Assembly (NCBI RefSeq): GCF_003347595.2
Contig: NZ_QCZK02000049.1
Coordinates: forward strand, 62,001 to 126,000
Direction: 5' to 3'
Source of the DNA: Botryobacter ruber
GTDB taxonomy: Bacteria; Bacteroidota; Bacteroidia; Cytophagales; Hymenobacteraceae
DNA: 64,000 nucleotides
In this document: one piece after another, positions 27,301-35,181 of the stretch
Layout of the letters: the number at the start of each line of letters is the position of its first letter
How positions within the stretch are numbered: the stretch's first letter is position 1
The notes under the pieces: generated by a model
The model's database searches: none
Told to the model about the DNA's origin: nothing
What the model saw: the letters and a program-made list of their open reading frames with translations, nothing else
Position numbers and translations under genes: made by a program

Positions 27301-29766
27301 TCCCTTCCTATCAAAGACGAACACTTACCGACAGCTTACATTACCGCCACCGCCTTGCGCCCGGTAAAAGACAATAACATGCCCCTCACCATCGCCCGTG
27401 GCTTTAAGCCACTGACCGTCACCAAAAAATCCACGCAGCTGCCTGTCGTTATCACGTCACCGGAAGTTTCCCGTTCGAAGCAGACGCAGCTGGTAACAAT
27501 TAAAACCACGCCGGACACAGAGGTAACGCTGGCGGTGGTGGATGAGGGCATTCTGCAGCTGAAGGATTACAAAACGCCCGATCCGCACGGTTTCTTTTAC
27601 CAGAAGCGGGCGCTGGAGGTAAACACCTATGACCTGTACCCCTTCCTGTTCCCGGAGTTGGGCAGCAGCCGCTCCAGCGTTGGTGGCGACGGCTATGACC
27701 TGTCCAAACGTATCAATCCGCTCACATCCAAACGCGTGAAGCTGGTGTCGTTGTGGAGCGGGCACCTGCGCACCAACAGCAACGGCGAAGCAACTGTTCG
27801 GGTAAAAATCCCGGAATTCTCAGGCGCCGTCCGGCTGATGGCCGTTGCTTACAACGACAAGGCTTTTGGCGCTGCGGATAAAATGATGCGCGTTTCCGAC
27901 CCGGTGGTGATCAGTGCCGGGCTGCCCCGGTTTTTGAGTCCACGGGATACGCTGCTGGTGCCGGTAACGCTGAGCAATACCACCGCCACCAAAGCCTCGG
28001 CGGCCAGTTCCATTGCGGTAACAGGTCCGCTGCGCGTGGTGGGAACGGCGGCGCAGTCGGCGAGCATCGGCGCTAATTCCGAGGCGCAGGTGGTTTACAA
28101 GCTGGTCGCGCAGCCTGCTATCGGGCAGGCCTCGGTGAAAGTTGCCGTAAAAGCTTTGGGCGAGCTGTTCAGCAGCAGCACTGACATTTCGGTTCGTCCT
28201 GCTGCGCCGCTGGTGAAAAAGACAGGAGCCGGCGCGCTGCAAAATGCCGCCACCGCCGAGATCAAACCGGAGCACGACTTCATTCCTTCATCTGTCTCCT
28301 CGAAACTGGTGGTCAGCAGTTCGCCCCTGGTGCAGTTCACCGACGACATTACCTACCTGCTCCGTTACCCGCACGGTTGCCTGGAACAAACCACTTCCAC
28401 GGCTTTCCCGCTGCTGTATTACACGGACCTGGCTAAGTCGCTGAACCAGGAGCAGAAAGGCCGCACCTTTAACCCGAACTACCTCGTGCAGGAGGCCATA
28501 ACCAAAATTGAGCTCATGCAGCAGTACGACGGCGGCTTTACCTACTGGCCCGGCGCCGCCAACACCGTCTGGTGGAGCAGCGCCTACGCTACGCATTTCC
28601 TGCTGGAGGCCCGCAAAGCCGGCTTCCCGGTAAGCAACCCGGTGCTGGACAAGGCACTGGTGTACCTGCAGCGCAAGGTGAAAGGCAAAGGCATGGAAGA
28701 ATACCACTACTACGACGCCAGCCGTCAACTGAAAAGCAAATACATCGCCTCCCGCGAAACAGTTTACTCGCTCTACGTGCTGGGCCTGGCCGGTAAAACC
28801 GACTGGGCCACGATGAACTACTACAAAGCAAAACCGGACCTGCTCTCGCGGGATGCGCGCTACATGCTGGCCAGTACCTACGCCCTGAATGGTCGCCGCG
28901 AAAGCTTCAACCAGCTGCTCCCTAATTCCTTCGACAGCGAAATCTCGGTGCGGGCGCTGGACGGCAGTTTCTATTCGCCCATGCGCGACATGGCGATTTC
29001 GCTCAACAGTTTGCTGGAAGCGGACGCAGGTCATCCGCAGGTGGGCACTTTGTCGCGGCACCTCTCGCAGGAGTTGAAAACGGGCCGCTGGTTTAATACG
29101 CAGGAACGGGCATTTGCGCTGATGGCGCTGGGAAAAATGGCAAGTAAAAGTGCCGGCAGCCAGTCGGCGAAGGTGTACCATGACGGGAAGCAGGTAGCCA
29201 CGTATTCCGGCAAAGATTTGTCGCTGCACAACAGCCTGAACCGCGGCGACATCAGCATCCGGAGCAATGGCAAAGGCAACCTGTATTATTTCTGGGAAGT
29301 GGAAGGCATCAGCCAGAGCGGCAGCTATAAAGAAGAAGACAATTACCTGAAAGTGCGCAAAGCCTACTTCGACCGCAACGGGCGCCAGATCACCAGCAAC
29401 AGCTTTAAGCAGAACGACCTGGTGGTGGTGCGCATCGCGCTGCAGTCGCTTGACGGGCGCAACATCCCGAACGTAGCCATCACGGACTTACTGCCGGCAG
29501 GATTCGAAATCGAGAACCCGCGCCTGATGACGCCCCGTGAGTTTCAGTGGCTGAAGGAGCACAACCCCGCCACTCCCGACCACCTCGACATCCGCGACGA
29601 CCGCATCCACCTCTACACCACCGCCCGCCCCAAAGAGCAGGTGTTCTTTTACCAGGTGCGTGCCGTAACCAAAGGTGATTTCCAGGCCGGACCTGTAGGT
29701 GCTGATGCGATGTATAATGCCGAGTACCATTCCTATCATGGCGCTGGTGAAGTAAGGGTGCGATGA
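24331..29766 (+). CDS. Bacterial alpha-2-macroglobulin lipoprotein
   Basis: 1811 residues from ATG 24331, chosen because it opens a lipoprotein signal (LLCLLVLLFTYGCGGKS); the ATG at 24223 would add 36 residues. Macroglobulin-like MG domains run through the first two thirds (for example YGDRDLYRPGDTVHVNTVVR). The thioester motif is GCLEQT at about residue 1349-1354 (HGCLEQTTST), inside the alpha/alpha-toroid domain, with WWSSAYATHFLLEARK after it. The bait region cannot be placed by eye. Such proteins trap invading proteases in the periplasm and are usually encoded beside penicillin-binding protein 1C; no pbpC is here. A hairpin repeat follows the stop. Confidence 0.92.
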   Translation: MNPRPVAFTLPVAAQLLCLLVLLFTYGCGGKSDELQLTNRNFEQEIAREQNLVFTFDKELVPATQLNKWDTTAYLLFTPRVKGRYKWSAPNELVFSPAQPFAPATDYQAELTEKLLQHSETKYKIPAGQGFTFHTPYIQLTTAKGYWTENPNKPDQLEANLALNFNYPVAASALRDLLHVYQGNTALPLELVSSDQDGITFKLKESFAGEEDAIPLTVRVKEGLTTAGSNYQSGQELETVVELPSRKRMQVSEVSTALEDGQKRVYVLTTQPVQNQDLHQLISIRPRAEFSVERLENGMVLSGDFEESQTYTLTISENLSGVTGRQMGQRYQHPFSFQMLEPDVSFVNSKSIYLSSQGNRNIALNLVQVPRIKVSIGRIYENNILRYLWEGKHYDGYYDREAEEYYETSEYPVNETNGNTIFEKEYDTKSLRKQGNAHLLHLDLNDLDFDSRFKGLYVLTVESTEKNWLKDSKIISVSDIGLIVKQGQNDVLVYANSIRTAEPQPEVEVRFISTNNQVIHTATTGTDGVAVFSNINQTAPDFKVGMITARHGHDFTYLPYSQTEVNTSRFEVGGKRMSGVNYDAFIYGDRDLYRPGDTVHVNTVVRTPELETVAGLPIKLKLLLPNGKEYRSAKGKLNKEGASEATFYLPPAAVTGTYTLEVYSGNDVLLNSRKIGVEEFIPDRLKVTTILNKTAFEPGEQLVAKLTAQNLFGPPAAGRDYEMQLSLKKKSFEAKRYPDYNFEIKTSGSVNIQNSVRQGRTDASGQSEEKFELTGYSDIGLLDGSLYTTVLDESGRPVNRLSKIDLSTQEAFYGIKDFDAYVSTRKQLNIPLLALNRKGQPIAAKAQVQLVRYTYESVVSRHRDRYNYNSQRKENVVRSSIVSIPASGAVFKFTPVTSGEYELRVMRPGASNYVAQSFYAYGWGDTESTSFEVNTEGEVDIAFDKESYEVGDEAKILFKAPFAGKLLVTVERERVLSHFYLETDKKAASISLPIKDEHLPTAYITATALRPVKDNNMPLTIARGFKPLTVTKKSTQLPVVITSPEVSRSKQTQLVTIKTTPDTEVTLAVVDEGILQLKDYKTPDPHGFFYQKRALEVNTYDLYPFLFPELGSSRSSVGGDGYDLSKRINPLTSKRVKLVSLWSGHLRTNSNGEATVRVKIPEFSGAVRLMAVAYNDKAFGAADKMMRVSDPVVISAGLPRFLSPRDTLLVPVTLSNTTATKASAASSIAVTGPLRVVGTAAQSASIGANSEAQVVYKLVAQPAIGQASVKVAVKALGELFSSSTDISVRPAAPLVKKTGAGALQNAATAEIKPEHDFIPSSVSSKLVVSSSPLVQFTDDITYLLRYPHGCLEQTTSTAFPLLYYTDLAKSLNQEQKGRTFNPNYLVQEAITKIELMQQYDGGFTYWPGAANTVWWSSAYATHFLLEARKAGFPVSNPVLDKALVYLQRKVKGKGMEEYHYYDASRQLKSKYIASRETVYSLYVLGLAGKTDWATMNYYKAKPDLLSRDARYMLASTYALNGRRESFNQLLPNSFDSEISVRALDGSFYSPMRDMAISLNSLLEADAGHPQVGTLSRHLSQELKTGRWFNTQERAFALMALGKMASKSAGSQSAKVYHDGKQVATYSGKDLSLHNSLNRGDISIRSNGKGNLYYFWEVEGISQSGSYKEEDNYLKVRKAYFDRNGRQITSNSFKQNDLVVVRIALQSLDGRNIPNVAITDLLPAGFEIENPRLMTPREFQWLKEHNPATPDHLDIRDDRIHLYTTARPKEQVFFYQVRAVTKGDFQAGPVGADAMYNAEYHSYHGAGEVRVR

Positions 29767-29790
29767 GAGTTAAAATTTTTGAGATATGTA

Positions 29791-29814
29791 GGGGCGAACC
29801 CACGTGTTCGCCCC
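29791..29814. repeat. Short hairpin repeat, GGGGCGAAC type
   Basis: 9-bp stem GGGGCGAAC / GTTCGCCCC, preceded by TGTA, 24 bases after the alpha-2-macroglobulin stop. It belongs to the TGTAGGG-edged hairpin class; with no T-tract its terminator role is uncertain. Confidence 0.7.
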
Positions 29815-29878
29815 ATCCACAATCCCAAAAAAAATTGATAACCCAGGCACACCGGTAAAACACCTAGAACAGCCACTC

Positions 29879-30736
29879 CTAAATCATTTCCGGGAACAAT
29901 TGCAGCTGCCGGGGCTTTTCTGCTCCTGCCACCATAGCCACTGCTGCTGCTTTTGAGGCCGGAACGTGGGTACAGCTGATGTTAAAGACCGGCGTCTCCT
30001 CGAACCTTGAGGCTACTACCACGGCAGTGCCGGAAGCGTGTGTTGTAAAAAGCTCCTGCACCAGCTTGGGGCAGTTGTTGTCTTTGGAAAGGTGCGACAG
30101 CAGCACGTGGCTCATAAACTCGGGTTTGCAAGCCGTGAACAAGGCCAGCGCCTGCCGGTTGGATAAATGGCCCCTCCCACCCCGGATACGCTTTTTGAGG
30201 TAGTACGGGTAGTGTCCGCGCTCCAGCAGTTCCTCATCGTAATTGGCTTCCAGGAAAGCGGCATGGCATTGGCTTAAATGCCGCATTACGTGGTCGCAGG
30301 GCGCGCCGATGTCGGTAAACACCCCCACGTTTGTTCCACCGCACGACACCATGAAACTATGCGGGTCAGCTGCATCATGAAACTTGGGAAAAGCCGTAAC
30401 CGTCAGGTGGCCGATCTGCACCGGCTCATGTGCCTGAAACGGCAGCACCTCCACCTGCTCCAGGTCCAGCCGCGAATAACGGTAGGTTTCCGGCGTGATG
30501 TATACCGGCAGCCTATACTTCTTTGCCAGCACCGGGATGCCTTTGATGTGGTCGGAATGCTCGTGCGATACGAAAATGGCTTTTACTTTGTGCATCGACA
30601 GCCCGAGGCGCTTCATGCGTCTTTCCGTTTCGCGGCACGAAATGCCTGCATCCACCAGCACCGCCTCCCGCTCGTTGCCAATGTAATAGCAGTTCCCGTT
30701 ACTTCCTGAATTTAATGAGGTGATGTACAGTTGCAT
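29879..30736 (-). CDS. MBL-fold metallohydrolase, YycJ/WalJ type
   Basis: 285 residues. It opens with SLNSGSNGNCYYIG, typical of YycJ. The metal site is SHEHSDHIKG (His58, His60, Asp62, His63), followed by LEANYDEELLERGHYPYYLKKRI. Family members are DNA-processing exonucleases linked to cell-wall and division control in Firmicutes. The C-terminal tail is unusual: residues 263-272 (AAAVAMVAGA) are encoded by a copy of the 30-bp intergenic repeat, after which the protein continues with EKPRQLQLFPEMI. The fold is complete before this tail, so the enzyme should be active. Confidence 0.92.
   Translation of the reverse strand: MQLYITSLNSGSNGNCYYIGNEREAVLVDAGISCRETERRMKRLGLSMHKVKAIFVSHEHSDHIKGIPVLAKKYRLPVYITPETYRYSRLDLEQVEVLPFQAHEPVQIGHLTVTAFPKFHDAADPHSFMVSCGGTNVGVFTDIGAPCDHVMRHLSQCHAAFLEANYDEELLERGHYPYYLKKRIRGGRGHLSNRQALALFTACKPEFMSHVLLSHLSKDNNCPKLVQELFTTHASGTAVVVASRFEETPVFNISCTHVPASKAAAVAMVAGAEKPRQLQLFPEMI
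29921..29950 (+). repeat. 30-bp C-rich dispersed repeat, copy e, inside a coding sequence
   Basis: The core GCCACCATAGCCACTGCT lies in frame within the YycJ-type gene near its 3' end and is translated on the minus strand as an Ala/Val-rich decapeptide. Confidence 0.75.
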
Positions 30737-30840
30737 AAGAGCTGCAAAGTAACAAAATTAAGGGGGCTTCTTTTCTTTTTTTCTCCAGAAATAGTACAGG
30801 CTATAGTAGCAGACCAAATAGTACTTACCCCAGTTCCATA

Positions 30841-30890
30841 AACCATTCCCGTTGTCATTCGTTCGGGATGACAACGGGGAGTGGTTTTTT
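30841..30890 (+). repeat. Intergenic hairpin followed by T6
   Basis: Arms 30841-30860 and 30865-30886 pair almost perfectly (GTTGTCAT / ATGACAAC core) and are followed on the plus strand by TTTTTT. The flanking genes are both on the minus strand, so it is oriented wrongly for a classical terminator of the TetR gene; it may still stop transcription or be a repeat. Confidence 0.55.
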
Positions 30891-30900
30891 AAGGAACAGG

Positions 30901-31581
30901 TTATTTTTGGATGGTTTTGAACACCATGTCGGTCAGGAACTCGACCAACTGTTCATCCTTACTATCCGAAATATTGGTAAGCGAAGGCAAATGCAGCGAA
31001 AAAAACTTCTGGTAATGAGAGGTCTCAGCTACAGTAGAAACCAACGACGCAGGATATTTATAGGTTGGGTTAATTTCTTTGATAATGGCTGTAACACGTT
31101 TGCAAAAACGCTTAAAGCTGAAAAAGAAACCTTCCCGGTTGTTGTCGTCCACCTCTTTGGTCAGGTACACCTTCGCCGATTCCGATACGACTATCCGTTG
31201 CAGCGTTACCTCGTCCACATGCTCAAAGTCCATGTCGAGCTCTACTTTGCCGGCCAGCAGGGCAATGGCAATCTTTAACCGTTCTGCTGCCGACGAAATA
31301 TTGTTGGTTGCAAATACCAGGCGGTACTCCAGCCAGCTCCAGTACCAGGAAATCAGGTAAGAGAGCAGCATGTGCTTGCTCTCGAAGTAGCGGTAAATGG
31401 TAGCTTCTGTTGTCCCGATTTTCTCAGCAAGCTTTTTGAACGTAAAAGACTCCAGCCCCAGCTCGTCCAGCAGCAGGATGCTGTGCTTTACTATCTGCCG
31501 GCCCTTCTCCGACGTTTCAGGATCTTTCAGGTATACTTTTTCATCAACCTTAATCTTAATATTTGCCAGAAAGTTTCTCAT
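30901..31581 (-). CDS. TetR/AcrR family transcriptional regulator
   Basis: 226 residues. The helix-turn-helix lies at about residues 35-70: LGLESFTFKKLAEKIGTTEA followed by TIYRYFESKHMLLSYLISWY, a canonical TetR recognition region. The ligand domain is unclassified and has several aromatic residues (SWYWSWLEYRL). It begins 8 bp after the carbonic-anhydrase gene, so it is the last cistron of a SulP-carbonic anhydrase-TetR unit and may regulate that unit. A palindrome at 33958, upstream of the first gene, is a candidate operator. Confidence 0.88.
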   Translation of the reverse strand: MRNFLANIKIKVDEKVYLKDPETSEKGRQIVKHSILLLDELGLESFTFKKLAEKIGTTEATIYRYFESKHMLLSYLISWYWSWLEYRLVFATNNISSAAERLKIAIALLAGKVELDMDFEHVDEVTLQRIVVSESAKVYLTKEVDDNNREGFFFSFKRFCKRVTAIIKEINPTYKYPASLVSTVAETSHYQKFFSLHLPSLTNISDSKDEQLVEFLTDMVFKTIQK

Positions 31582-31589
31582 TAAATGCG

Positions 31590-32228
31590 TTAGTTTAATT
31601 GAAGGGAGTGATCATAGAAATCCACTACCCCTGTTTCAACATCGTACATGCCGCCAATAATTCCGATCTCTCCGTTTTTGATCATCTCCTTAATGATGCT
31701 GCTCCTGCCGGTTACTTCATCAATCATGTTGTGCACGTTCTTTTCGGCCACCAGCTGCACGAATTCCGCATTTTTAGAGTTCTTTTCCCCCTCGTACTTC
31801 AGATCTTCTATCGCAGGCTTAATCTTGTTTATCAGCCCGGTCAGGTAGCCCAGTTTTACATCGTCGCAGGCTCCTTTAATGGCGCCGCAGTTGGTGTGGC
31901 CCAATACCACAACCAGCTTGGAACCGGCCACCTTGCAGGCAAATTCCATACTGCCCAGGATGTCTTCGTTCACAATATTTCCGGCAATCCGTGCACTGAA
32001 GATGTCGCCAAGGCCCTGGTCAAAAATAAGCTCTGCTGATGTCCTGGAGTCGATGCAGCTCAACACAATAGCAAAGGGATGCTGGCCCTGCGAGGTTTCG
32101 TTTACCTGCTGCAACAGGTTTCGGTTGTACTTCAGGTTGCTTACAAATCGTTTGTTTCCTTCTTTTAACAGCTCAATAGCTTTTTCGGGGGTTAGTTGCT
32201 CCAGGAGCTCTTTGGTTAGTGTGCGCAT
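31590..32228 (-). CDS. Beta-class carbonic anhydrase
   Basis: 212 residues. Zinc ligands Cys58 (SCIDSR), His111 and Cys114 (GHTNCGAIKGA), and the Asp60-Arg62 dyad, are intact. ARIAGNIVNEDILGSMEFA is also typical. It converts CO2 and bicarbonate in the cytosol. The SulP transporter gene lies 111 bp upstream on the same strand and the TetR gene 8 bp downstream. The combination suggests bicarbonate uptake coupled to hydration; transporter specificity is inferred. Confidence 0.95.
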   Translation of the reverse strand: MRTLTKELLEQLTPEKAIELLKEGNKRFVSNLKYNRNLLQQVNETSQGQHPFAIVLSCIDSRTSAELIFDQGLGDIFSARIAGNIVNEDILGSMEFACKVAGSKLVVVLGHTNCGAIKGACDDVKLGYLTGLINKIKPAIEDLKYEGEKNSKNAEFVQLVAEKNVHNMIDEVTGRSSIIKEMIKNGEIGIIGGMYDVETGVVDFYDHSLQLN

Positions 32229-32277
32229 TTTCTGTGTGTTATATGTTTATATTTTTTTCTGGTTTTAGATTTTATTT

Positions 32278-32307
32278 GCTGCAGCAGCCACCATACCCGC
32301 TGCTGCA
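32278..32307 (+). repeat. 30-bp C-rich dispersed repeat, copy g
   Basis: Core GCCACCATACCCGCTGCT, one change from consensus, in the spacer between the SulP and carbonic-anhydrase genes. Confidence 0.65.
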
Positions 32308-32339
32308 GTCAAGCTGCGTTGTATTTTGCCCCTACACTG

Positions 32340-33905
32340 TCAGAGTATCATTTTTTCGTCCTTTATCTTTTCGGTATCGGCTACTTCTTTTACCGTGAGG
32401 TTAATATTTTTTCTTTTGGCTGTTTCCTTAAAATCATCAATCACTTCGTGCACGTCGGGGTCGATGTAGGCCGATTTTGAAACATCAATTTCCAGGTCCA
32501 CATTCTCCGGCAGCTTTCGTAAGGTCTGCATAATTTCCCCTTTGTTCAGGAAAGAAATTTCCTCCGCCAAAATCATATAATACTTCTCTTTGCCGGCAGG
32601 CGCTTTATCTTTGTAGAGGTAGTGCGATACTTTGTAGTGGTTCCGCAGCAAAATGATAATGGCCACTGCCATGCCGATACCGATACCGGTAAGCAGGTCG
32701 GTAAACACGATGGCGACGATGGTGATCACGAAGGGCAGGAACTGGCTATAGCCTTTCCGGTACATACTCATGAACAGCGCCGGCTTCGCCAGTTTATACC
32801 CCACCACGATCAGGATGGCAGCCAGGCTGGCCAGTGGTATCATGTTCAGCAAACCCGGGATAAAGATAACACTGCCCAGGATGAGCAGCCCGTGTATCAA
32901 CGAAGAAAGTTTGGTTTTACCACCCGATTGGATGTTGGCAGAGCTCCTGACAATCACCTGCGTCACAGGCAGTCCGCCGATCAAACCGGATACCATGTTG
33001 CCTACCCCTTGCGCCACCAGCTCCCTGTTGGCCGGGCTGATGCGTTTATAAGGATCCAGCTTGTCTGTCGCTTCGAGGCACAGCAGGGTTTCGAGACTGG
33101 CAACTATTGCGATGGTACCAGCTGTAAACAGCACCTCATAGGTAAACACACGGCTGAAGTCCGGGAACGTGAACTGCTGCAGAAAGCCGCTGAACGATTC
33201 GGCCTCCGGTAACTCCACCATATGATTGGCGGCCAGCACAAATTGCGGATAATTCGCCAGAAAGAACTGCTGAAGCAGAATGCCCAGCACTACCACCACC
33301 AGCGGCCCCTGTATCAGCTGAAAAATCTTATGCTTTTTTGTAAGTACCTGGTCCCACAGGATCAGGATAACCAGCGACAACAAACTGATAATGACAGCGC
33401 CGGGCGTAATAAACTCCACAGCCCTGAACAGCTCTGAAAAAGTAGTATTTCCATCAGGCTGCATAAAGTTAAGATCTCCTTCATAATCGGCATCATACCC
33501 AAAGGCATGCGGAATCTGCTTTAAGATGATGATAACCCCAATACCCGCCAGCATCCCTTTGATAACTGAAACCGGGAAATAATAGCCGATGCTCCCGGCC
33601 CTTAGAAATCCGAGGGCAAACTGTATAGCACCACCCACTACAACTGCAGCCAGGAATACTTCATAGCTCCCGAGGCTCTGGATGGCCTGCAACACAATCA
33701 CAGCCAACCCGGCGGCCGGCCCGCTCACACCCAGCTGTGAGCCACTGATCAGGGTGACCACAATACCCCCTACAAATCCGGCAATAATACCGGCAAAGAG
33801 CGGCGCCCCGGAAGCCATCGCAATTCCAAGGCACAACGGCACAGCCACCAGGAAAACTACTAGTCCTGACGGCAAATCATGTTTAAATTCTTTCAGGCTT
33901 ATCAT
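32340..33905 (-). CDS. SulP-family inorganic anion transporter
   Basis: 521 residues from ATG 33905 (MISLKEFKHDLPSGLVV); the ATG at 33947 would add 14 residues. Ten or more membrane spans. Family stretches include LVVFLVAVPLCLGIAMASGAP, GLIGGLPVTQVIVRSSANI and NIQSGGKTKLSS. A short C-terminal cytosolic part (about 455-521, IDVSKSAYIDPDVHEVIDDF) resembles a STAS domain. SulP proteins carry bicarbonate, sulfate or other anions; the carbonic anhydrase next door favours bicarbonate. Confidence 0.92.
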   Translation of the reverse strand: MISLKEFKHDLPSGLVVFLVAVPLCLGIAMASGAPLFAGIIAGFVGGIVVTLISGSQLGVSGPAAGLAVIVLQAIQSLGSYEVFLAAVVVGGAIQFALGFLRAGSIGYYFPVSVIKGMLAGIGVIIILKQIPHAFGYDADYEGDLNFMQPDGNTTFSELFRAVEFITPGAVIISLLSLVILILWDQVLTKKHKIFQLIQGPLVVVVLGILLQQFFLANYPQFVLAANHMVELPEAESFSGFLQQFTFPDFSRVFTYEVLFTAGTIAIVASLETLLCLEATDKLDPYKRISPANRELVAQGVGNMVSGLIGGLPVTQVIVRSSANIQSGGKTKLSSLIHGLLILGSVIFIPGLLNMIPLASLAAILIVVGYKLAKPALFMSMYRKGYSQFLPFVITIVAIVFTDLLTGIGIGMAVAIIILLRNHYKVSHYLYKDKAPAGKEKYYMILAEEISFLNKGEIMQTLRKLPENVDLEIDVSKSAYIDPDVHEVIDDFKETAKRKNINLTVKEVADTEKIKDEKMIL

Positions 33906-34249
33906 AGGCAAACAATCTATTAGGAATACATAATAAAACGATAGCATTACTATAGCGTTACAATGTAAACATAATATTTAAAAAGGAACCCTCCTCTCCT
34001 GTATTTTTTTGATCTTTCTCTGTCGCCAACATTCAGCAGCCCAGGGTCGCCTTGCGGGCATTTATAATATAAACCAAAGAAAACAAGCCAGTTACAAACG
34101 TTTTTTTGAAGTTATGGTTGCGCATAAATTGACCTTGTTTTTTTCAGCGCAAATTTTCCGGATTGGCAAAGTACTAACTAACATATGTAATAAAAGGCCG
34201 TATGAGACTTAGTTGAAGCACACACCAGTGCTAAAAATTAAATGGAATT
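33906..34249. other. Divergent spacer upstream of the SulP gene
   Basis: 344 bp, AT-rich. It holds the palindrome at 33958 and otherwise nothing I can name. A 67-codon open frame at 34009-34212 has no family likeness and no start context, so I do not call it. Confidence 0.4.
33958..33968. promoter_or_regulatory. Candidate operator palindrome TTACAATGTAA
   Basis: An 11-base perfect dyad, 53 bases upstream of the SulP start, where a TetR-type repressor of the unit could bind. The only evidence is the symmetry and the co-oriented tetR gene; AT-rich DNA yields such dyads by chance. Confidence 0.3.
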
Positions 34250-34870
34250 ATGGGACTAAAAGACATCGTAAATAAGATAAAGCAGGAAGTGAAAGTAGTG
34301 CAGGGTGAAGAAACGAAAGACAAGGTTTTCACCAACGAGAATGTTTTTCCTGACGAAGCAACCGCTGAAAAAGAGTTTGAGCGGGCAAAGCAAAAACTGT
34401 TTGATGTAAACAACTGGTCAAACATAGAGGGTCTAACCTCCACGTTTGAACTGTACGACGAGCGGGGACATAAAACCACGGCCATCCCCAGGGTGGGTTA
34501 CTACATCAACATCATCCTTCCGGCATCTCAGATAGAGAACTGGGTGCAGATAAGCGAAGTAAATACAGACAAGGAGGTAGCCGAGTTTGTGGTACACCCC
34601 AGCGAAAAGCCCCGGCAACTTACAGAAGAAGAAGTGGTCGAACATTTCTTTATTAAAGAAGCAAGCAGTACGTTCCGGGTGAGCAGGCATGGCGCCAGGC
34701 TGGTAGCCTACGAAATTGGCAAAAATGAAGGCATCAATAACCAGGGCGAAGAGGCCGGCGACCGGGCTGTCCTCAATACCCTCATTTCGGAAGGAGGCTG
34801 GGCTGGTCTGCAGGACCTTCAATGGGACAACCTCACCCGCTACCTCGTGCACCTCACCGAACTGAAATAA
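34250..34870 (+). CDS. Conserved-looking cytosolic protein of unknown function
   Basis: 206 residues, soluble, no signal peptide, acidic. I do not recognise the family. Features: a Lys/Glu-rich helical N-terminus (MGLKDIVNKIKQEVKVVQGE), a central part with alternating beta pattern (GYYINIILPASQIENWVQIS) and a C-terminal half containing WAGLQDLQWDNLTRYLVHL. Codon use resembles the neighbours and a strong hairpin follows the stop, which supports a real monocistronic gene. Confidence 0.75.
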   Translation: MGLKDIVNKIKQEVKVVQGEETKDKVFTNENVFPDEATAEKEFERAKQKLFDVNNWSNIEGLTSTFELYDERGHKTTAIPRVGYYINIILPASQIENWVQISEVNTDKEVAEFVVHPSEKPRQLTEEEVVEHFFIKEASSTFRVSRHGARLVAYEIGKNEGINNQGEEAGDRAVLNTLISEGGWAGLQDLQWDNLTRYLVHLTELK

Positions 34871-34881
34871 GATAATTTTTT

Positions 34882-34930
34882 CAGCCGGTTCGTTCTGCTG
34901 ACTGACCTTAACGAACCGGCTGCTTATTTT
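34882..34930 (+). terminator. Terminator hairpin after the 34250 gene
   Basis: A perfect 13-bp stem, CAGCCGGTTCGTT at 34882-34894 with AACGAACCGGCTG at 34910-34922, followed by CTTATTTTA. The T-tract is weak, but a T6 run also lies just before the stem. Confidence 0.7.
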
Positions 34931-35181
34931 ACGCCTACCGCCACCACCGGCAGCATTTGCCAAAACACCTGTTTCTTATATTCCCCAGGCTCCTTCCCCT
35001 TCCTTAAATGGCATAGCACCTGTTCCAGGTAAAAAGATATCAACTCCCCCGTCTACATCTTTTTATTTTTCATATCTCTTTGTTTACCAACATATTACCA
35101 TCACTTACTGTAGTAACCGTTAAACCCTCTGCTGCTGCTGGCGTAACACCCCTTTAAGAATGTGCATCAAAATCAGAAACT
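34931..35181. other. Spacer upstream of the SDR gene
   Basis: About 250 bp that should contain the promoter of the SDR-VKOR-SPW genes. I cannot point to a convincing promoter or any repeat beyond a weak GCTGCTGCTGG run at 35130. Confidence 0.35.

Noticed and set aside
34009..34212. 67-codon plus-strand frame in the SulP upstream spacer
   Set aside because: No start context, no recognisable family, AT-rich spacer.
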